Shown here: piece after piece, positions 49,852-60,982 of the stretch | How the letters are laid out: each line of letters opens with the position of its first letter | How positions within the stretch are numbered: position 1 is the stretch's first letter | Source: Paracamarosporium sp. OC-R06-R3 | Lineage: Eukaryota > Ascomycota > Dothideomycetes > Pleosporales > Didymosphaeriaceae | DNA: 64,000 nucleotides | NCBI GenBank assembly: GCA_019828545.1 | Contig: JACVRA010000246.1 | Span: forward strand, 62,001-126,000 | Reading direction: 5' to 3' | The notes under the pieces: generated by a model | Databases searched by the model: none | What the model was told of the DNA's origin: nothing | What the model saw: the letters and a program-made list of their open reading frames with translations, nothing else | Made by a program: the position numbers and the translations under genes

Positions 49852-50771
49852 GAACGACGCAATAAAGAATCCAGTGGAAGAAGGTCAAGCATTTACTTTC
49901 AGATCGAATACAATATACCCATCGATCAAACGTGCTTTCTGTGCACTCCATGCGCTACCCACCAACCATACGACCAGACGTCACCGACCGACAATCGCAA
50001 AAGTCAGTCCTTGAAAGGCGGAACTAACTAACCCGATAGCTCCCCTTCGTCCACATCAGCGTTTTCGCAAGACAAGCACGCACAGTTTCACCCCGGAGAT
50101 GCTCAAACGAAGCGCCACGAGACCTAGCTAGCTCGCGTATGAATAGCACTTAATAAGTACGGCATCGAATCTGTGTCTTTGTCTGTATGTAAATATATCA
50201 GTTCCAGACTGAGAAGTTTTCACAGTGCCGATCGGCTGGGTCCGATGTGAATAACGGTGGTCATGTCTTTGTTTATATTACCTCTAGCGTGGATGAGGAT
50301 CGCTTGAGTCTGAGGTGTAGGGAAGGGATGTGAAAGGTGTATCGGGTAAGTAGCTGTCAGTCTAAATCTAAATGTTCGACTCCGACGTGTTAAAAGGCTG
50401 GCTTGTGGGATGTAGAAGCATGCTGGTGTTATGTGTGCCAGGTTTACACCGGAAACTGTAAGAGTACGAAATGGCTTGTTGACAGCCGATGCTGAACGTC
50501 AACACTGTGTGATCAAGGAGCGAAGGGCTGCGACTGATGGATCGGAAGCACCTATCTTCATCGATTTATTGGGTCTTTATTCCACGGTCGATCACTTGGT
50601 GCTAATGTTAAGTCTAGTACAAATGTGATACGTTGTCTCAATGTTGCATCGACGAAGGAACACTCTCGCTATTTCTGGTAGGCTTTGCCGTAATCGTATT
50701 CTACTTTAGCATGCTTCATTTGATAATGAAGGTGTAGATGCCATCATCGGATAAACGCAGGTCAGTAATGT

Positions 50772-50783
50772 AAAAAAAAAAAA
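50772..50783. repeat. Poly(A) run
   Basis: Twelve consecutive A in gene-free DNA. Confidence 0.9.
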
Positions 50784-53700
50784 TCTCCTATCTCGCATTG
50801 ATCGTGAAACTCGAAGGATCAGATGCATGACAGCCACACCATGCTTCTTTCGACGTTGGAAAAAATAAATAAACATGGCATGTCATACTTCCGTGCGAAG
50901 CCGCAAAGGATGCACGACTTGAGTGATCGACTGGCGCGAGGGAAGCAAATGGCACGAGACATAACGAGGACTCCTACCCAAAGTAGAACGGAACAATCCA
51001 CGATCTTCGAAATATCAGCATACCAGAGCAGAGCCACACAGGCCTTTTCCCCGCAAAGCACTGCCGTCGCACCACTAACCAGGCGTGCGGTTCCTGCAGG
51101 ATACCTGAGAGTGGGGCACAGCAAAGCACTGCCTCAAGATTGAGGCCAAGGAATCTTCCTACTTCTACTTCACGATCACGCGGATGCGGACGTCTGTGAA
51201 CTAGTCGGTTCGTATCTCGTGCTTGGTACGAGATGTCGAGTGATAGAGACAAAGGCCACGATATCGTTACTGAGTCGTGCTGCCGTGAGAGTCCGGATGA
51301 CGTGGTGGTTTGGTGTGACAGAGAAAGACAAAGGGATGAAAGCATATGGGGCAGCGCCTTACGCGGCAAGAATGGGTGCCGAGAGACCCAGGATGCTGCG
51401 AGATGGATGAGCTAACGGAGCGAGTTGTGATGTTCGGACGAGATGATGACAAAGTTTGTTGGGCTGGGTTTATGGGTGGGGTCTGAAAAATGTCTGAGAT
51501 GCCACGAGATGGTCGTGTATGGATTGCAGTCCGACTAAGCGAGCATCTTGCACGGACCGGCTATGAAAGGCGTACCGTATTGCATGCTGGGATGGTGTGA
51601 CGAGAGACCTCACTGCCGGTACCGACGGTGAGAGTATTCACCGTCATCAGCACTGCCAACACGATGGATGCCTGAAGATCCCCCGCAGTGCAATTGAGAC
51701 AGTAATTTCGGGGCTCCGAGCGTTCGACTGATACGGTCATATTGTCGATACATCCTACAGATGGAGGCTGTGATGGTGAGATGCTATCTGCCGAGAATCG
51801 TAAGAGACTGCTGAGTGGAGGCTCTGCCGTCAATGTCTCACGCTCATATCCGATATCTGTTTACGTCGTTTGCTTATCCTAATGCGGACTTTTGGGGCCA
51901 ATGAGGCACAACCAAAGCTTGCTATGGCGATGCAGTCATAGATGTCAGCAGGCGTACTGAGTCAGATGCTTAAAGAAACGTTCTATGATATAGCAGCTGT
52001 GAGTGAGAGTGGTTGTGGTTGGTGGCGAAGTCCGTGTCTAGCCTTTTCGGGCGTAGTCCGTATGATGATTGTTGTACCTTCAGACGGCACAACAAGCGGT
52101 GAAAAGCTCGCGAGACAGTAAGTTTCGTAAGTGGACGCCTCTTTGAATAAAGGGTCTGCGGCATTATGCGAATCATCAACTTGTGCTACGGCTGACTGTT
52201 GCGTGGCCGTCTTGTGGGCTAAAGGTCGTCAGGCACGGCGCCCTGATATACGGCCTTTGCAATCTCCGATGGTGCCAAAGAAAGCGAAGAGCGACCGTCG
52301 GCCGTCGCAAATCGTCGGAGTGAATACATCATAGCGAGTTCGGAGTCATCGATTCGTGTAGCAGCAGGGCGGAGTGCACTTCGGAGCGCATCAAAGGTAC
52401 GTAGATTATGGTGCTGCACGTGCCTTCCGGACTGGGTGCTCGCATTGTGTACGGATCTTCAAAGGGACAAGGGCCATCCGAAGTGATGGGTCAACGGCTC
52501 GCTAATGGATCCAGGGAACTCAGAGGATGCGTGGCGTTCACTCTGCGGAAGTACAGTAGCTTTCCGTAACGGACTTGTGTTATTCACCTCATGTGATGCC
52601 CAGCAAGCCCACTAATGGACGCCCACTTTTGTGATTGAGCGAACTCTCCGCAACGATAGATGGATTTCGATGCTGGTATTTGTGATCACAGCGGGGTTTT
52701 TGGTCATTGGCCAAAGTTTATGATCAGCGCGTCGGAGCTGTGAGAATATTATGATAATCAGTCCAAATACGGCAAGGTACGAGATGACTGCTAAGAAATT
52801 CAAACGCAGCGAGACCGTGTGATGGACGACACAGTTCGGACGCAGACGCGTTTACTCGGCTTGCCTTGATCACAGGGCGAATTGCCGAACTGTGTACAGA
52901 TTGTTTTCTTGCTACGGCCAGCACTAGTTGTGAATTCGCCTAGGGGCCTGGGGACAGTGCGTATGCGCATCGGAGGATTAGCTCCAGGGTCCCAAGCGAA
53001 GTCCTTCCAGATGCGGCATTGGTTGTAGACGTCGGAAATTTCGCTTTTGACAAGTTTCAGAGCATTTTCTCCGTGGTGAAAGGCATACTGAAACGGTTAA
53101 TGGCTCGAGCGGAGGAGAGGCAGGAAAGTTTACGAAGTAATCTGCGTAGTAGTAGTGCTTCCGTAACCACTGAGTCAGTCGAAGACGAGGTGGTTCCGTG
53201 ATGTCTTAGACAGCGGCGTCATGATTCAAGGCAAAGGGTTCACGGTTGGTGTTGGATGAGGATGAGCATGCTGGGGGCCGATGTTTCGTCGCGTGGTTGG
53301 TTTGTGAAACATTAGAGGGCGATGGGCTCATGCCATTTACGGCAGGCCCACAAGTGCACAAGGGCCCGGCAGAGGATGGATTTACTATGTGAATGCTACA
53401 GCGATGGGCCCCAGGATTGCGCGCATCCAGGGCGAAGTGGCAGAGGCCAAAAGAGGCGGCGCCACGATCGGATTGGGGGTGACACGAGCGGTTGGAGGGC
53501 GGCTGCAGCTAAATCGAGGTGGCGCGAACCGTGCGAGCCGCATCGGAACGAGGCACGGAGCCGCATCGAGCGTTTCGCTGTGGGCAGCGCGCATAACGCT
53601 GGCAGGACGGAGATGACGATCCGAGCGCTTGTGGGCTATTCTAACCCCACGATTGCCGCCAGGTGGACGCCGCACGAGCGCGTCGACGGTCGAGCAGATG

Positions 53701-55329
53701 AGTTCTAGAAGGAGGCCTGGAGCGCGCGCCGTCGATTGGTCTCGTGGGCAGTGGCAGAGTCCGCCGGCGCGTGGTGAAGACGAGCAGAAACCGGGCGGGG
53801 GGCGGGACCACACACGATGCGATGCGACGCGATGCTACTGCGACGGCGAGGGCAGCTGAGACGGCCACCCATCCATTCACTCGTGGGGTCAGATGGCATC
53901 TGCCAAACAAGTTTCTGGGCGTGGCCAATCGAGGCGGCGTCACCACTGCTGCGCCCCAGGTGGTCGCAGCCACAGCCGCCCGCCACTGGCCTCCCGCCCG
54001 CTCCAGGATGCCACAGTCAGCTCGAGCGTCGCACACGCGCGTCCGCCATGGCGAGCAGAGCTGCGTCCTTCCTCATGCGGGCCCACCACACACAGTCCGA
54101 GGCTGGGGTGAATGGCAAATTTGCGGGCTGCCATCGTCACCGTTTGCTGGCGAAGTCCGGCACGCGTAGACATGCCTGGGTCCGGTGGCAGGACATGCCT
54201 GCGTAGGATATATGGAAGCGTGTTGTCTGCATCGTGGCCGGCTGCCATTCATCGAGCCAGTGGCCAACGTCTCCACGCATACCTGCTCACCGCCTCACAC
54301 CGACGCCCATCGTGACCCAGTCCAGACCACCTCACGGCACCCGCCCTCCTCCCGCTAGCCACCGCGCCCACCCGTTATCAGAGCCCACGCTGCACGTCTC
54401 TGGACGCAGCAAACCCTCTCCACTGCCCTCGCCCAACTGCTCGCCCGCCCGCCTGCAGCGCCGCGGCGTGTCCCCAAACATCGCGTTGAAACACAGACGG
54501 CCCCGGACTCGAGAGATTGGCTGACAGGCGCCGTTTCTGAAATAGCGCCCCGGCCCCGGCAAACAGGTGGCCTGCAGCGAATCGACGGCTGCCCATCTTG
54601 AAACACGCCTCTTCTGGATATCCTGCAGAGCCAGCCTCTCACCTCGCATAGAGGCCCCAGACAGCCAGTTAACCGCCTGGCCCGAGTGTTGGCTGGCGCG
54701 CACCAAGCGAAACAGGCACCGCTCCGAGCACCCATTGGCTAGCGCCCGCACTCGCAGCATTCCTCCCAGCAGCACGCTCAAAGCAGCTTCGCGCTGCCTC
54801 GTCGAATATTAAGTATCACGTCGCGCCCAAAGACGTGCTTCTCGGTCAGTGCAGTTCGCTTCTCATCCATCCCTCCCCTTCCTTCCCTTCTGTCGCTCGG
54901 CAGGCTCGACGAGGTCGCCGGCCAATCACGACCCTCCCCTTCCCTTCTTCCTTTGGCAGTGCCATCCCACAGAGACTCCTTGCAGTCCGCCCAGTCGTTC
55001 TTCCACTTCTCTTTTCTGTCCCCACCGTACAGCCTTCCGCCGGCCGGAACCTCCCCTCTTAATTCGTCCGCCTTCCGTCTGCTTCGTCGACGCTGTCGTA
55101 TACCCACCGCCAGCCACACCGTACAGCCTCGGGCTCAGCTTACACAGCTTCGACAGACAGCCGACCGACCGGTCTCCAGCCTATCTCCGCCTCGCACGGC
55201 TCACTCAATTGGGAGGGCTGACTGATATCCCTACCTGCACCCACCCTTAGTCGACTTCACTTCAAGGTCGGCCATTGTTTAAGAGAACCAGCTTCTCATC
55301 TTCCAGCACACACACAACACATCGCCACC

Positions 55330-56397
55330 ATGCCTTACTCACCCAACCTCGCTGCCGAGAACAAGGCCGCGCTGGACCACTTCATCCAGCTGCCGGTATC
55401 ATCAGACATGATCTCTTACCTCGCATCAAAGGCCGCACAAGTCATCCGTTGCGAACCAGCATCACATCTCAACAAGAACCTGCCGCCCACACCACCCGCA
55501 TCGCCTCCTCAGCATGCTGCTAACCCCTACGGCGAACCTGCTCTACCCTCCCTCGAAGAGTTCATCACCTCTCTCGTCGAGAGGTCACATGTTCAGGTCC
55601 CCACCCTCATGTCTTCCCTTGTCTACCTCAGCCGGCTCAAGTCTCGCCTGCCCCCCGTTGCCAAGGGCATGCGGTGTACTGTCCACCGAATCTTTTTGGC
55701 CTCGCTCATCCTGGCTGCCAAGAACCTCAACGACTCGTCTCCCAAGAACAAGCACTGGGCTAGGTACAGCGCTGTTCGCGGCTACGACAACTTTGGCTTC
55801 TCCATCACCGAAGTCAACTTGATGGAGAAGCAGCTCCTCTTCCTCTTGGACTGGGACCTTCGCATCAACCCCGATGACCTCTACTACCACCTCGAGCCAT
55901 TCCTGGCTCCCATCCGCATCTGGCAGGCACGCCAGGCCGAGAAGGCTAGGGTTGCAGAGCGCGAGAAGGAGCTCGCCCGCCAGCAGTACACCTACACTCC
56001 GGACCACCACCGGTCTCGTTCAGCAGCCTCGTCTACATACGAGAGTGCTTCCACCTTTTCCTCCTACGCCCGCCTTCGCGCATATCCTACACCATCTTCT
56101 CGGGCTGCATCGAGAACACCATCTCTATCGCCCCCAACCCGCAGTTCATCGGTTTCCACTTCGTCAGATTCTCCTGTGAGCTTCACAGAAGAGCATGCCG
56201 AAGCAGGCATTGTTCAGCGCTACGATGCAGACAGCGGCGCCACACTTGTACATATCAATGCCCCCGTCACGCAGTCAAAGCTTCAACATTCGCTCCCGCT
56301 GTACGACGACAAAGTTGCAAAGAAAGCAAAGACGTCGGGTGGTTTCTTCAACAGGATGTTTGCTGGTGCCTACACTGGGCGCCAAGCAGCATACTAA
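55330..56397 (+). CDS. Pho85-type (Pcl) cyclin
   Basis: A single exon encodes 355 residues. The cyclin box spans about 75-180: [19 protein letters not shown], then [34 protein letters not shown] with the conserved Lys 131, and [20 protein letters not shown] with the conserved Glu 166. This order and spacing are typical of the Pcl1/Pcl2 group that activates the Pho85 cyclin-dependent kinase (PclA type in filamentous fungi), controlling G1 progression and morphogenesis. The C-terminal half is Ser/Thr/Pro-rich with many likely phosphorylation sites and a charged stretch, compatible with rapid turnover. The ATG at 55330 follows CACC. A long C/T-rich leader precedes it. Confidence 0.92.
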   Translation: MPYSPNLAAENKAALDHFIQLPVSSDMISYLASKAAQVIRCEPASHLNKNLPPTPPASPPQHAANPYGEPALPSLEEFITSLVERSHVQVPTLMSSLVYLSRLKSRLPPVAKGMRCTVHRIFLASLILAAKNLNDSSPKNKHWARYSAVRGYDNFGFSITEVNLMEKQLLFLLDWDLRINPDDLYYHLEPFLAPIRIWQARQAEKARVAEREKELARQQYTYTPDHHRSRSAASSTYESASTFSSYARLRAYPTPSSRAASRTPSLSPPTRSSSVSTSSDSPVSFTEEHAEAGIVQRYDADSGATLVHINAPVTQSKLQHSLPLYDDKVAKKAKTSGGFFNRMFAGAYTGRQAAY

Positions 56398-58226
56398 TAC
56401 AATCGTTTTCTCTTTTGTCATGTCATGAAAAAGTCAGTCGGGACATCATTGATGTGGTGGTGCCTCCTGGATGGGGACCTCAGAAGCATTTCTTGAAAGA
56501 TGATTGGCACAATCATTGTCATTTGCAGAGCATCGCGACGGCGTAGTGGGGGTTAATTTTAGCATTTTTACGGGCGCATCACGGCCGGCACGCCGTTTGG
56601 ATATCCATAGCACAGATAGCATACGTCGCGCAGCATGCGATGACGATAATGACAACCGGTTCTGAACTCGATACTACGGCCTCCCTGCTGCTGTCCCTTG
56701 CTCGTACCCTTGCAATTTCCGTTCCTCGCGCTGTAAGCGTCGTCGTTCCAGCCGCTGCTAAAGTACGTAAAGTGCATACCGGCCGGCTACTAAGCAAATG
56801 CGGTGGGTTGTCTTACGCTTGGTATGGCCACTGCACTCCTTGCGCACATCACTTCGGGAAAACATATGCAGGTTGTACCAAGAACGCCCGCCTCTGACCA
56901 CTATCGCAGCCCTGTGCACGATTACACCGGTCGTCAGCCGATTCAGTGTCTTCTTCCGGGCCTATACCACGACTCGGCAGGCACACCTCCTCGGCACGCA
57001 TCAGTAAGCACCTCGGCAGACTTGACGATACGATGTTCGTTCTGCCTCGTAGCGAGCTTTCGACCGGCCACCTTCGCAGCCACACTTGGTGGCGGTGGTG
57101 GTGGGGGGGCGCAGCCCTGCATTGCATAGCAGCGTACGAATGCCTCAACAACCAGACCACCGACCGGTCAGTGGCGTCCCAGCATGGCTCCATGGTGCCG
57201 CGCATCGCTGTCTGCAAAATATGGCCCTACGCGTCGTTTGCGCAGGAGACACGCTCACCCAACTCCTGCATTGCATCCCTCCGAAGATCAAACGTGGACG
57301 ATGGAATAGCGTTTCAGATGAAGCATGCCAAGACGACGTGACGTTTTGGCAAGCGCCGCCCTCATTCGCGGATATTTTCCGCGCCGAGGCGCGGGCCCCA
57401 CCTTTCTCTCAGAGACATCGTGACTTCGGCAGACATGGCTTGCTAGATGCGATCTGCCTTTAGTTTATATTGAAGAGGCTCCTCTCATCTCGGTTTGGAA
57501 ATCTCTATCAGTAGTCTACGGGCGTTACTACTCATTCACCGCTCCTGCCGCCTGGTCATTGGGATTGCACCCTTTTCTTGAATGACCGATGGAAGACGCT
57601 ATTGGATCCCATCCTCCTGGTCGAACAGCTGTCATTCGGTTCGAGCCGTCTGCGATGCCGCAGAGTCAGTCACTCAGATCTGGGCGTTGCGTTATCTCTC
57701 GCTGCACGGGACACTGGTTTGGTCCAAGAGTATCGTTCCACCGGTCCTGTGAACTTGCCGAGAGAATACCATCGGACGCGAAGGATCGCCTGTACAAGTT
57801 TTGCTGAGATCTTGGCACGTGACGGGTGATGGCAGCTGGGCATTCTTCGAACCATGATGTTGCTCTTCCAACTGAAGATCTGCCGAAAGCATGTTCGGAT
57901 CTTAATGTGTGCTTGCAACAGGATTTGTGATGAATCCAAGGTATAGTATGTCGCACATTGTCTTGGTTTGATGCAGCGACATTGTCAGCCGCATGCACCC
58001 AGATGGTAACACCAGTTCATGCGGGTAAGTGTATGCCGCCTTAACTCACAACCGGACAATCAAGCAATGCGGCACAATGGTTGAGTTATGGCAATCTAGT
58101 CTTGTGGAAACCTTCACATAATGCTCGTTTTTGGATTTTCTTACTCTATCAATCTCTTCTCGTCAAGTACGCTCGTTTACTTCTCTTCATGACTCTGCGT
58201 ATCTAAATGCGTTCCTGCTACCTTTA
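56398..58226. other. 1.8 kb gene-free region
   Basis: Between the cyclin and a membrane-protein gene. A GGTGGCGGTGGTGGTGGGGG tract lies at about 57089-57109. Small ORFs on both strands (for example 56640-56897 plus, 57578-57829 plus) have no recognisable domain. Confidence 0.45.
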
Positions 58227-60146
58227 ATGGCTCGCCAGCCGACTTTCCACCGCAATGAACCAGGTAGATCCAGCGACGGCAGGACCGCGCATTTTAGTCA
58301 CTGGATGCTACACAATACATTCTACGGATTAGTGGCTACGACAACTTTGGCCACGACCCTGCTCGCAGCGGACAGATACCAATGGCGCGCCACTGGAGAT
58401 GTGTTCCAATTAGCAAACCGATACCCGGCCTCCGTAGCTTTCACCGTCCAGCTACTAGCAGCTTTCTTCGGCGTCATACACGTCGCTGTCACTTGCAAGC
58501 TCATCAATTATGCTTTACGAGTACGACTTACAAGTGCGAGTGTGTCGCTCGATGTGTTGCGGACATGGGTTGATATGACGATACCTCGCATTGACTGGGA
58601 CCTGCCTTTACGCTTCTTCTTTCCTGTCATGTTCATGGTTTTCTTGAGTCTCGTGCCGGCCGCGTTGTGGGCCGGTTCTTTTGCACCCCTCGTCAGCTCT
58701 ACAAGGAGGACCATGGTTTTCCAGACACCCGACTACACAAATGTTTCCTTGATCAAAGAATACCCTATGGGAATAGGGAAAGCGGGGCCATCATATCGTG
58801 ACTCGAAAGGCCTCTTCACTTACTCTGTCGGGCAGCAACTCATTGGACCTCTATTATCAGCCGCAGCTGGAGCATCATCTAACGATTCTGCGAACCTTCT
58901 TCATCCTAAGATCGACAACACGCAGTTTAGCTATACTGGGCGTTCGTATGGCGTTGGGTCATCGGCTGGGTTGACAGATTTTGAGGTCAGAAGCCTGAAT
59001 GCGGCCAGCTATACGTACGACGAGGCAGGCTACCTTGCAAACGTAACGTGTATATACAACCAGACGTCGAACTTCACGCTTTCTGGCCCTGTCAACGAGT
59101 GGATCTACTCAGCTGCAGGGAGTCTACCTGATAGTGTTGAAGGACCAGAGTACTCGAACTACATCGGGCATAATGCCAAAGCCATTGTAGCCATGGGTGT
59201 GGCGTACAGCGAGCTGTCGCCCCGCCGTTACGTTGCCGTCACAGCAGGCGAGTTCTACGCTCACCTCAACAACACACAATGTGAGTTCGACTTCACGCCA
59301 ACCGTCTTCACAGTGAACGTGGACCTCGCAAACCTCAACATCACCGTCAAGCCTCTAGAAACGATACCCGACTTCAACCCTCCCCGCAACATCACCCGCA
59401 CCGTCGTCCGCCAATTCGAGCTCCTGTCCAACGACCTCACGAACCTCTACGACTCTCTGCTCGGCCAGGCACTCAACTCGAGCGTCGCCGCATACAGCAT
59501 GTCCATGTCCGGCAGCTGGCCTCCCCTCACCCAAGAAGAACGCACCCTCGGCGGCCTCGCAAACGCCCTAACAGCAATGGCAGACGACATGCTTGTCGCC
59601 TACGCCTCGGCCCAGCTCATGGTAGGCAGCCGATCCGACGCGTCCATGGTGCAACCGTGCTCCGTCCAGGTCTACCTCTACGCCCTCCAGTTCGGCCAGC
59701 CCGCCTACATCTACGCCGTCTTCGCGCTCAACGCCGCCATCGTGCTCGCCGTGCTCGTCGAGCGGTACCGCACGCGCGCCTGGGCGCACCTCACCCGCTT
59801 CAATTACCTCGACCCGCGCGACCTCATCGTTGCGGCGTCCCGGGGTGGCGTGCACCTCGCGAGGGCAGCCGACGAGATGGTGGGCCAGGACGGGAGGAAG
59901 ATCCCGAAGCATGTGTGGCTGTTGAGCGATCCGGATGAGGGGAATGGCATGTTGGTGGTGAGATTGCGGGTAGACGGACATGGACACGCGGCTATAGAGG
60001 TGGACGAGGAGAGGAGCGAGGCGCTGGTTGGCGAGGGGTGGGTCAGCTATGAGGGGGTGGATGTAGAGGAGGAAAAGGAGAGGGCGGTCGCGGCGTGGGA
60101 GCGGAGAGCGAGGGGGCGGGTGGGTGTTTTTGGGTCGGTGGGGTGA
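58227..60146 (+). CDS. Multi-pass membrane glycoprotein of unknown function
   Basis: A single exon encodes 639 residues from the first true ATG at 58227; the frame is open upstream but only from a TTG. Hydrophobic segments lie at about 31-48 (FYGLVATTTLATTLLA), 69-90 (VAFTVQLLAAFFGVIHVAV), 130-150 (FFFPVMFMVFLSLVPAALW) and 493-515 (YIYAVFALNAAIVLAVLVE). Between segments 3 and 4 is a 340-residue loop with many N-glycosylation sequons (NVS, NVT, NQT, NFT, NNT, NIT). This points to a large extracytoplasmic domain with short cytosolic N-terminal and 120-residue C-terminal parts. The topology matches a class of fungus-specific integral membrane proteins that I know only as uncharacterised. The GC content rises sharply in the last third of the gene. 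Confidence 0.82.
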   Translation: MARQPTFHRNEPGRSSDGRTAHFSHWMLHNTFYGLVATTTLATTLLAADRYQWRATGDVFQLANRYPASVAFTVQLLAAFFGVIHVAVTCKLINYALRVRLTSASVSLDVLRTWVDMTIPRIDWDLPLRFFFPVMFMVFLSLVPAALWAGSFAPLVSSTRRTMVFQTPDYTNVSLIKEYPMGIGKAGPSYRDSKGLFTYSVGQQLIGPLLSAAAGASSNDSANLLHPKIDNTQFSYTGRSYGVGSSAGLTDFEVRSLNAASYTYDEAGYLANVTCIYNQTSNFTLSGPVNEWIYSAAGSLPDSVEGPEYSNYIGHNAKAIVAMGVAYSELSPRRYVAVTAGEFYAHLNNTQCEFDFTPTVFTVNVDLANLNITVKPLETIPDFNPPRNITRTVVRQFELLSNDLTNLYDSLLGQALNSSVAAYSMSMSGSWPPLTQEERTLGGLANALTAMADDMLVAYASAQLMVGSRSDASMVQPCSVQVYLYALQFGQPAYIYAVFALNAAIVLAVLVERYRTRAWAHLTRFNYLDPRDLIVAASRGGVHLARAADEMVGQDGRKIPKHVWLLSDPDEGNGMLVVRLRVDGHGHAAIEVDEERSEALVGEGWVSYEGVDVEEEKERAVAAWERRARGRVGVFGSVG

Positions 60147-60982
60147 GGCGTTGTTGAGTGTGTGGGTTGGTGGTCTTGTAATGGGTGCAGTATCAAGAGC
60201 TAGATGTGTATGGAACACTGGTAGACGTATAGTAATCGTTTGAGAAGAAAAAAAAAAGAATGCTACTCTAATCACCTCCAACACTGGTATGTTACCACTC
60301 TCATGAAAACATTTGTATCAGCCTATCACCCCAGCTTTTATAACGACTGCATACTCACCCAAGCACCTTCCTTTNNCCCCCCCCCCCCCCCCCCCCCCAC
60401 GCTAGATTCAAACTCAAATCCAAGCGTTCCGTCTCCCCGAAGACCACCGCCCCAAGCACCCAGACGCAAAGACGCTCACATGTCTCCAATACCGCCCCGC
60501 CTTCATCCATCCAATCCCAAAGTAACCCCAAGTGCTACTCGTTGCAACTCGCATCTCACTGGACCCAATACCGCATTCATACTATCAAGTAGAAGGCTCA
60601 GACCCGGGGTACAAACGGAACTTGGCTTTGGACACTAGGGAAGCTGTTTGTGCGTGTTTGAGACGCGCTCTGGGCAGATTGATTGCGGTAACGGTCTGCG
60701 AAGAATGGTCTGGCGTTGCAGGATGGGCGGAGGTTTGACGGGGAGGAAGATGCTATCAGCTGGGTGTTTCTCTGACGTGGTGAGTCGGGGTGTGGGGTTG
60801 GGATCGAGAGGGATGCTTGTTCTTGCGATTGTCGTATGTAAGAGAGATATACATATACATATATACGCCGCTTGTACATTGGGATGATGTGACTTAAGAC
60901 AAACGTTGGAACACCTGGTTTCATACTAGGCATCACGTCTTTCCCCTCTGCTTCGTCTGATATGACCAACCCAACTAACCGC
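60147..60982. other. Convergent intergenic region with an assembly ambiguity
   Basis: 836 nt between converging genes. It contains an A-run at about 60248 and a run of C with two undetermined bases. No coding signal is seen. Confidence 0.5.
60375..60398. repeat. NN followed by a 22-nt poly(C) run
   Basis: Two ambiguous bases at 60375-60376 are directly followed by 22 C. The true length of the homopolymer is uncertain. Confidence 0.95.

Larger units (their letters stand above)
48264..55329. other. 7 kb gene desert with microsatellites; GC-rich right end
   Basis: No supported gene lies on either strand. The left two thirds have many stops in all frames and several homopolymer and trinucleotide runs. 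From about 53.3 kb the DNA becomes GC-rich, giving overlapping chance ORFs on both strands. From about 54.85 to 55.33 kb the plus strand is C/T-rich, as expected for the promoter and leader of the cyclin gene. No tRNA, rRNA or mobile-element protein is seen. Confidence 0.5.

Noticed and set aside
53385..54781. Several overlapping 100-150 codon frames on both strands
   Set aside because: GC-rich stop-poor DNA upstream of the cyclin. The frames contradict each other and lack any domain.
57625..57665. tRNA-like T-arm (CGGTTCGAGCCG)
   Set aside because: No A box, acceptor stem or anticodon arm at the right distances.
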